Assembly: GCA_028687545.1 (NCBI GenBank)
Contig: JAQTZZ010000008.1
Location: 81,861-145,860 of the forward strand
Direction of reading: 5' to 3'
From: Candidatus Wallbacteria bacterium
Lineage (GTDB): Bacteria > Muiribacteriota > JAQTZZ01
DNA: 64,000 bases
The notes beneath the pieces are model-generated. The model had not been told where the DNA came from and made no database searches. It saw only the letters and a program-made list of their open reading frames with translations. Positions within the stretch are counted from its first letter, which is position 1, and each line of letters opens with the position of its first letter. Positions 60,932 to 64,000 of this stretch are shown here, piece by piece. The position numbers were made by a program, and so were the translations under genes.

Positions 60932-62614
60932 TTACAGCTTCCTTCTCATCAGTTCAGCCCGGCTGATCGTGATCACCAGGTTATCTGCCATGATGTTCCT
61001 GATTTCCGGCTGATAATTCACCTGCAGATCCTCAGGCATCTGCGGGCTTGACGACCCGTCCTGCTCGTGGTCCAGATCTTCCACTACAAGGTTCCCGCTG
61101 ATCTTCATCAGCTTACCGCCCTTGATGCTCGCCTTGGAATAGAGCGAGCCCTGAAAATCAATACTGGCACCGCGCTCCAGGGTAACGCATCCATCAGTCA
61201 CAAAAACCACCAGAGAAGTCTTGTCATCAGCGTATCTGACATCGCCGGTCAGCTTCAGGTTCCCGCTTTTAACCACCAGAGTGCCTTTGCCCTTCACCAC
61301 TCCTTCCATCGAGAGATTGCCGCTGATGTAGGTAAGGCCGTTCAGCAGTATCGGTTCCTTGGAGCTGCCCACCATATTTACATCCTTGGGTATCATCTGG
61401 CAGCTGCAGGATCTGGATTCTTCGAGATAACGCTTGTAATTCTCGGCATAGAAGCTGTCCGGGTGCTGGGTAGGCCAATAGGTGTAAGTGGAATACCGGG
61501 TATATTTGTCCGGAATTTCGCGGGGATACTGCTTCTGGAGTATGTAAGGCGCAAGGCGGTAATAATGCTTGATCACATCGCCCTCGTAGCGCGTGTATTT
61601 TGCCATGTACAGATCATGCAGGCGGCTGTAGCAGCCGGGATATCCGACTTCAGGCCGCTGAAAGTACGGATTCAGCACGAAATAGTTGATCACATCGTCC
61701 ACTTCGAAAAAAGGCAGGTATACGTTGAGCTTGCCGTTGGAGCGGATGAATCCCCATGGAGACAGGGTCATGATCAGCTTCTCAGCGGCATCCCTCTGCT
61801 CGATATCATTGTTGGCCATCACGAAATTCTTGATTACAGCCACCATTTCCTGGAGGTCGCAGCCGCTCGCCTTGTCGATCAGTTCCTTGCTCTCGCCGAT
61901 CAGTTTCTGCAGGACCTTGTTGAAAGCTTCATACTGCTCGCCGCTGAACTGCCAGTTGCTGAGCACGAATCTCCCGGATTTCAAAGTCTCATCTTTCTTG
62001 CTCTGTACGAAGAGTGTATGCAGAGTGGCACAGGGACTGAGATCGAGTGCTTTAATGCCCTTAACTACTTCCAGGTGGTAAGTCATGCCTTCATATTCAC
62101 CCTTGGACTCCATCTTGAGTTCTCCAGCCCAGCCACCCAGCCAGGATTGAGGCGGGATTTTAACATGGGTCGAGGGATCTTCGGTGCTTTTATAAACCTG
62201 CAGTTCAAGGGGCAGTTCATCCTCTGTTTCCAGCCCGCATTTAAAGGCGTTTTCCCTGGGATTCTGGATAGTTGCCACCACCCTGACCTTGCCGCCTGGC
62301 AATATTTCCTCGCCTTCATAGACCAGTGAAAAATCCCCTGCTCTGTCATAAGACAAAAGACTCAGTTTCTGCTCGTTGATGGAACCGTCCGCTTTGATCA
62401 GCGGGGCTTCTGCCAGTTCCCCCAGCTTGATGATCATTTTGTCGATCCCGGTCTGGGCGATATACTTGGCAACCATCAGGTTGCGCTGAAGCTGCCCCAT
62501 ATGTCTTTCGTTATTCACCATATAGGTAAAAGTCAGGGCAAAAGAAACAATGATGCTGAGCATGATCAGGACAGCAAGGTAAATCGATGCCTTTCGATTC
62601 TGCAGTCTTTGCAT
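60932..62614 (-). CDS. PilX-like pilin-assembly protein with bactofilin-like repeats
   Basis: The 560-residue protein has an N-terminal membrane helix (SIYLAVLIMLSIIVSFALTF) followed by NLMVAKYIAQTGIDKMI, as in PilX/PulK-type minor components of type IV pilus and secretion systems. The middle is unrecognised. The C-terminal 130 residues contain beta-helix-like GLTYISGNLSMEGVVKGKGTLVVKSGNLKLTG repeats reminiscent of bactofilins. It has its own terminator. No pilus genes adjoin it, so its machine is unknown. The plus-strand frame opposite is a shadow. Confidence 0.65.
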   Translation of the reverse strand: MQRLQNRKASIYLAVLIMLSIIVSFALTFTYMVNNERHMGQLQRNLMVAKYIAQTGIDKMIIKLGELAEAPLIKADGSINEQKLSLLSYDRAGDFSLVYEGEEILPGGKVRVVATIQNPRENAFKCGLETEDELPLELQVYKSTEDPSTHVKIPPQSWLGGWAGELKMESKGEYEGMTYHLEVVKGIKALDLSPCATLHTLFVQSKKDETLKSGRFVLSNWQFSGEQYEAFNKVLQKLIGESKELIDKASGCDLQEMVAVIKNFVMANNDIEQRDAAEKLIMTLSPWGFIRSNGKLNVYLPFFEVDDVINYFVLNPYFQRPEVGYPGCYSRLHDLYMAKYTRYEGDVIKHYYRLAPYILQKQYPREIPDKYTRYSTYTYWPTQHPDSFYAENYKRYLEESRSCSCQMIPKDVNMVGSSKEPILLNGLTYISGNLSMEGVVKGKGTLVVKSGNLKLTGDVRYADDKTSLVVFVTDGCVTLERGASIDFQGSLYSKASIKGGKLMKISGNLVVEDLDHEQDGSSSPQMPEDLQVNYQPEIRNIMADNLVITISRAELMRRKL

Positions 62615-62802
62615 GAATTAATTATACCCGTGTTCTGAAGATTTGCCACCTGAGCTTTCCAGTCGGTCAGCCGGTACTTTTTTAAACGGCTGATTTCAGT
62701 TTCAGCATCAGTTCCAAAATCTTCCTCTAATAATTCTCCCTGTTTCCCCGATAGGAAACTATGAATGTTTTGTCCATTTGATTTTTTAAATCCGGAGGAA
62801 TG

Positions 62803-63969
62803 ATGCTCAATAAATGGTATAAAAAGCTGGTGGCAGTATCAGTAATGGCGATATTCGTCGAAACTCTGCTGATCCTGATGTCAGGCTTCGGATCTGACTC
62901 CAGCTGGAAAATCAGTCAGCAGGTCTCATCCACCAACCTGCTGCTCGCTGATAAATATCTGAAACTCAAGCTCACCCGCAACGAATGCGCCACGATTTTA
63001 GCTGAAAACGACAAGCTGGATAAAAACCTGGAAGCAGTCAGCCAGGCAAGAGTAAGTGTGGCAGCTGCGCCGGAATCCAATTCTTCGCAGAATCTGATCA
63101 AGATCAATCTCAACCAGACCCCGGCCGAGAATTTTTACAAAACTTTCAACCTGAATCTTTCCTCTGATAAAATCGCGCTCGCGGATAAAAAAACCAAGAC
63201 TCCTGCTGTCCGGAGCAGTCAAAAAAATCCTCCCAGCCAGCCAAAAAAAGAGCCTGAGGGTGAAACCTTTCTGCTCTCGACTGTAGGCAGCCGCCAGAGC
63301 ACAGGTGAAAACGCCGCTCCACCCAAGGGAACAGTGATCAAGATCATCAGGAAAAGCACCCAGAACAATCTTGAAACCAGCCTTCCGGGCTCTCTTTCAA
63401 AAATCGGGCCGCACGAGGAAACACTTTCGTATCCTATCAGATCAGGCGACAATCTATGGCTGCTCGCCAATAGATTCAACATTTCAGTGGGCAAGCTGAT
63501 CAGCTACAACAGGCTGGTCGATTACAACCTGAAGATCGGACAGACTATCCTGATTCCAGGCAAAAAGGCCCTCTCCCGCAACAGCCTCGATTTCATCTGG
63601 CCTACCAGAGGCAGGATCACATCCAGCTTCGGCATGCGGATCAATCCGATCAACTCTAACCGTGAATTTCATTCCGCTCTTGACATCGCTTCTCCAAAAG
63701 GCACTCAGCTTAAAGCAGCCGAATCAGGCAGGGTGGAATATTCCGGCTGGCTCAGGGGTTATGGCAGAACCGTGAAAATCGTGCACCGCAAGGGTTTTTC
63801 CACTCTCTACGGGCATCTTGAGAACATCCTTGTAAAGAGGGGCCAGTATCTCAAGCAGGGTCAGCGGATCGGCACCATCGGCTCCACCGGAAATTCCACG
63901 GGTCCGCATGTGCATTTTGAAATCCTGCAGCAGGGCAGACAGGTGAATCCCTATAAATTTCTTCCCTGA
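62803..63969 (+). CDS. LysM-M23 peptidoglycan endopeptidase
   Basis: The protein is 388 residues from the ATG at 62803, which gives a better distance to GGAGG than the ATG at 62800. It has an N-terminal membrane anchor (LVAVSVMAIFVETLLILM), a Pro/Lys/Ser-rich stretch and a LysM (about 210-255, YPIRSGDNLWLLANRFNISV). The M23 domain has intact zinc ligands: H and D in FHSALDIASP, then HVHFEI. It should cut peptidoglycan cross-links, in contrast to the degenerate M23 lipoprotein at 42145. Confidence 0.93.
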   Translation: MLNKWYKKLVAVSVMAIFVETLLILMSGFGSDSSWKISQQVSSTNLLLADKYLKLKLTRNECATILAENDKLDKNLEAVSQARVSVAAAPESNSSQNLIKINLNQTPAENFYKTFNLNLSSDKIALADKKTKTPAVRSSQKNPPSQPKKEPEGETFLLSTVGSRQSTGENAAPPKGTVIKIIRKSTQNNLETSLPGSLSKIGPHEETLSYPIRSGDNLWLLANRFNISVGKLISYNRLVDYNLKIGQTILIPGKKALSRNSLDFIWPTRGRITSSFGMRINPINSNREFHSALDIASPKGTQLKAAESGRVEYSGWLRGYGRTVKIVHRKGFSTLYGHLENILVKRGQYLKQGQRIGTIGSTGNSTGPHVHFEILQQGRQVNPYKFLP

Positions 63970-64000
63970 AATCCGACTTTCCCCCCATTGAATCCAGTCA

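Noticed and set aside
61067-62329. Plus-strand open frame of 420 codons opposite the PilX-like gene
   Set aside because: No ribosome binding site or domain; composition is that of a reversed coding strand, and the minus-strand frame is complete with a membrane anchor.

Overview
The window reads as a chromosomal segment (roughly half GC, dense coding, many 4-base ATGA gene overlaps) of a diderm bacterium from a poorly sampled lineage. Lipid A-type acyltransferase, ELM1-like and heptosyltransferase-like genes, two TolC-type outer-membrane proteins and a Tad pilus secretin all require an outer membrane. SpoVG, a DUF501 protein and an aldehyde ferredoxin oxidoreductase-like enzyme recall deep-branching or anaerobic phyla. 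A candidate phylum such as Wallbacteria or Riflebacteria would fit, but that is a guess: there is no rRNA gene here to test it.

Layout. 1-5.6 kb (minus strand): Tad/Flp pilus operon in the order cpaB, cpaC, cpaE, cpaF, tadB (cut by the window edge), followed in the window by mutM. 6.6-7.7 kb: an exported protein with a Pro/Asn/Tyr repeat tail. 8.0-10.5 kb: a four-gene coupled cassette (acylphosphatase, a lone microcompartment-shell-fold protein with a cysteine tail, two radical SAM enzymes), bracketed by two inverted copies of one hairpin repeat and followed by a MITE-like element. 10.9-21 kb (minus): two exported proteins, a folate cyclodeaminase-like protein, glmU, tRNA-Gln, spoVG, and grpE-dnaK-dnaJ. 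21.2-25.6 kb: argF and a small accessory region with an AAA/DUF4143 ATPase, a PIN toxin-antitoxin pair and mazEF. 25.7-30.5 kb (minus): dnaG-rpoD macromolecular-synthesis genes, rpsU and a HAD phosphatase.

30.6-40.1 kb: a second MITE-like element, a lipoprotein, then a five-gene export/trafficking operon (tandem-fused adaptor, MacB-type permease with no ATPase, outer-membrane factor, second adaptor, STAS protein), a DUF2779 nuclease-like gene and tRNA-Val. 40.3-48.5 kb (minus): six tightly packed genes running from a DeoC-like/aldehyde oxidoreductase fusion and deoB to a HEAT-repeat protein, an NlpD-like lipoprotein, a lipid A-type acyltransferase and an ELM1-like protein. 49.1-55.3 kb (minus): a TetR-controlled RND efflux operon with a clear palindromic operator. 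55.4-64 kb: NHL protein, lysS, glycosyltransferase 9, thermonuclease, cobO, secG, a PilX-like protein and an active-type M23 peptidase.

The observations I rate highest are (i) the DeoC-like/AOR fusion next to phosphopentomutase, whose aldolase half lacks the Schiff-base lysine; (ii) the orphan BMC-fold protein with a CX3CX2CX4C tail coupled to two radical SAM enzymes; and (iii) a set of short terminal-inverted-repeat elements whose ends have become a stop codon, part of a signal peptide and a promoter neighbour.
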